A DNA stretch of 14,991 nt from Candidatus Gastranaerophilales bacterium (lineage in GTDB: Bacteria > Cyanobacteriota > Vampirovibrionia > Gastranaerophilales > Gastranaerophilaceae), in contig CAAGQE010000300.1 of NCBI GenBank assembly GCA_900772035.1, positions 1 to 14,991 of the forward strand, given 5' to 3'. Below are positions 13,661 through 14,991 of this stretch, piece by piece (the stretch's first letter is position 1; every line of letters starts with the position of its first letter). The translations under genes and the position numbers were made by a program. The notes beneath the pieces are model-generated. The model ran no database searches. It saw only the letters and a list, made by a program, of their open reading frames with translations, and was not told the DNA's origin.

Positions 13661-14877
13661 TGTCTGAAGAAATTAAGGTTTCGGTCATTGTACCTGTTTA
13701 TAACGTAAAAAAATATCTCGCAAAGTGTTTGGACAGTATTATTGCCCAGACGCTTAAAGATATCGAAATTATCTGTGTAAACGACGGTTCGACGGACGGT
13801 TCGGACAAGGTGCTTGAAGAATACAAGAAAAAAGATTCCAGAATACAAGTCGTAAACCGTAAAAACGGCGGGCTTTCCGCTGCGAGAAATACGGGCATGC
13901 CTTATGCCAAAGGTAAATACATCGGTTTTGTCGATTCGGACGATTATATTGAGCCGACAATGTATGAGTTGATGTATTACAATGCCGAGCATTTTCAGTC
14001 ACAAATGGTAATTTGTGCCGCGCATAAAATCGACGATACTACGGGAATTGTTTTTGATGACGATCCGTATTATACGCTCGGATATTTCCCGAAAGAACTT
14101 GATAACAGAGCGTTTACGCATGTTGATACGAAAGATTTCTTTCAGGATTTGTGCGTAATGGCTTGGAATAAGTTGTATTTGCGTAGTTTTTTGGAAGAAA
14201 AAAACGCGAAGTTTCCTGACGGATATATCTTTGAGGACGGTCCGTTCTTTACGGATATTTATTTCGATATGGACAGAGTTACTATTGTTCGTGACTTTTT
14301 GTACTACTACCGTGTAAACCGTGCAAACTCAATTGTTTGCAAGGGCGATAAAGATTTTACGGACATTTTTTATGTCGTTAATAAAATGCTGAATAACCTC
14401 AGAAAAACGCCCTATTTTGACGAAGTTAAGGCATATTTTCTCCGCAAAAAATTCAAGGATATGCGATACAGATATCAGGTTATTCAAGGCAGATACAAAA
14501 AGATGTATTACGACCAATGGCGCGAGTTTTGGCTTAATATAGACAAAGAAACGCTTGAGGATGATAAGTTCAAGGAAAAATATCCTTATACTTACAGAAA
14601 CATAAAACTCGTAAGGGATAACGACTATTTCCATTACAGAAAAGAATTTGTAATCGAACGCTGCAAGCACAAGATTATGGAAATTTTGCACATGAACCCG
14701 AAGGTTTATACTTTCAAAATCGGCAAGTTCCATTTTTGCGTGAAAAAACGTCCGAAAATCTTTGATTGGTGGTACGACAAAGACCGCATGTTTATTGCGA
14801 TTTACTGGTTGAAAATCAAATTTGATTTTCCGTTTATGTACACAGAACTTGAAGATTGGGAAGATTCCGTCAAATGA
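13660..14877 (+). CDS. Family 2 glycosyltransferase
   Basis: A 405-residue GT-A-fold glycosyltransferase. The N-terminal domain reads KVSVIVPVYNVKKYLAKCL (6-24), nucleotide-binding VNDGSTDGS (40-48), NGGLSAARNTG (69-79) and the metal-binding DSDD (92-95). WNKLY (169-173) and FEDGPF (191-196) with the likely catalytic Asp of the ED motif follow, so the active site is complete. Such enzymes transfer a sugar from a nucleotide sugar to a growing surface glycan or lipid-linked acceptor at the cytoplasmic face. Residues 210-405 are a helical, aromatic and basic domain without a clear membrane helix, ending in KIGKFHFCVKKR and a related KIKFDFPF stretch. Such short repeats are common at the ends of capsule glycosyltransferases. 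The start overlaps the coiled-coil stop (TAATG) and the stop overlaps the next start (ATGA). Sugar and acceptor are unknown. Confidence 0.93.
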   Translation: MSEEIKVSVIVPVYNVKKYLAKCLDSIIAQTLKDIEIICVNDGSTDGSDKVLEEYKKKDSRIQVVNRKNGGLSAARNTGMPYAKGKYIGFVDSDDYIEPTMYELMYYNAEHFQSQMVICAAHKIDDTTGIVFDDDPYYTLGYFPKELDNRAFTHVDTKDFFQDLCVMAWNKLYLRSFLEEKNAKFPDGYIFEDGPFFTDIYFDMDRVTIVRDFLYYYRVNRANSIVCKGDKDFTDIFYVVNKMLNNLRKTPYFDEVKAYFLRKKFKDMRYRYQVIQGRYKKMYYDQWREFWLNIDKETLEDDKFKEKYPYTYRNIKLVRDNDYFHYRKEFVIERCKHKIMEILHMNPKVYTFKIGKFHFCVKKRPKIFDWWYDKDRMFIAIYWLKIKFDFPFMYTELEDWEDSVK

Positions 14878-14991
14878 AGAAAAAGTCCGAACAATCCGAA
14901 ATAAAAGTTTCCGTCATAATGTCGCTTTACAACGTCGAACTTTTTATGCGTACGGCGATTGAAAGCGTGCTTAATCAGAACTTGAAAGAGA
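14874..14991 (+). CDS. Second family 2 glycosyltransferase (5' end only)
   Basis: An ATG at 14874 overlaps the preceding stop as ATGA and opens a frame that runs off the right edge, 39 complete codons. After a short charged leader (MKKKSEQSE) it reads IKVSVIMSLYNVELFMRTAI, which aligns with the opening of the glycosyltransferase just upstream (IKVSVIVPVYN) and is the first strand and loop of the GT2 fold. Met-Ser replaces the common Val-Pro. It is therefore probably a third translationally coupled gene in a surface-glycan operon that continues beyond the window. Confidence 0.85.
   Translation, partial: MKKKSEQSEIKVSVIMSLYNVELFMRTAIESVLNQNLKE

Noticed and set aside
1..14991. tRNA, rRNA, riboswitch, insertion sequence, integrase or defence genes
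   Set aside because: No tRNA cloverleaf, conserved riboswitch core, transposase, integrase or defence-nuclease motif was found in reading either strand; intergenic gaps are too short for most of them.

Overview
The window is AT-rich, densely packed bacterial chromosome with no phage, IS, CRISPR or RNA-gene signal. Genes use ATG and TTG starts, many junctions overlap (ATGA, TAATG, TTGA), and Shine-Dalgarno (SD) signals vary from strong to absent. A type IV pilus retraction ATPase, the MEP isoprenoid pathway (IspE), peptidoglycan recycling (MurQ) and an rsmA-ispE pair resembling that of Cyanobacteria and some Firmicutes suggest a walled, probably diderm bacterium. My best guess is the non-photosynthetic cyanobacterial sister lineage (Melainabacteria/Vampirovibrionia, gut Gastranaerophilales-like). 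That is inference from style and gene content; no marker here proves it.

Layout. Positions 1-3749, minus strand: a PanE-family reductase, a membrane-anchored SGNH-hydrolase-like protein, a DEDDh (DnaQ-like) exonuclease with a long C-terminal extension, and pilT, cut by the window edge. Positions 3831-6900, plus strand: a type 4 uracil-DNA glycosylase whose promoter sits so close to its ATG that the mRNA may be leaderless, then a 761-residue coiled-coil protein of unknown function. Positions 6897-11761, minus strand: a housekeeping operon read in the order obg, PAP2 phosphatase, rsmA, ispE, murQ. Its last stop codon overlaps the stop of the convergent coiled-coil gene. Positions 11819-12151, minus strand: a small winged-helix protein, divergent from a plus-strand operon (12299 to the window end) of a second coiled-coil protein with 11-residue repeats, a family 2 glycosyltransferase and the start of another.

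Functionally, the obg operon joins ribosome assembly (Obg, RsmA), isoprenoid precursor synthesis (IspE), possibly undecaprenyl or lipid phosphate recycling (PAP2) and MurNAc-6-P catabolism (MurQ). The most novel-looking part is the divergent locus at 11.8-15 kb: a putative DNA-binding protein facing a translationally coupled coiled-coil/glycosyltransferase operon, with two inverted repeats between them. The two large coiled-coil proteins have no family I recognise. No gene-free stretch exceeds 300 bases; the longest are 4455-4614 and 12152-12298.
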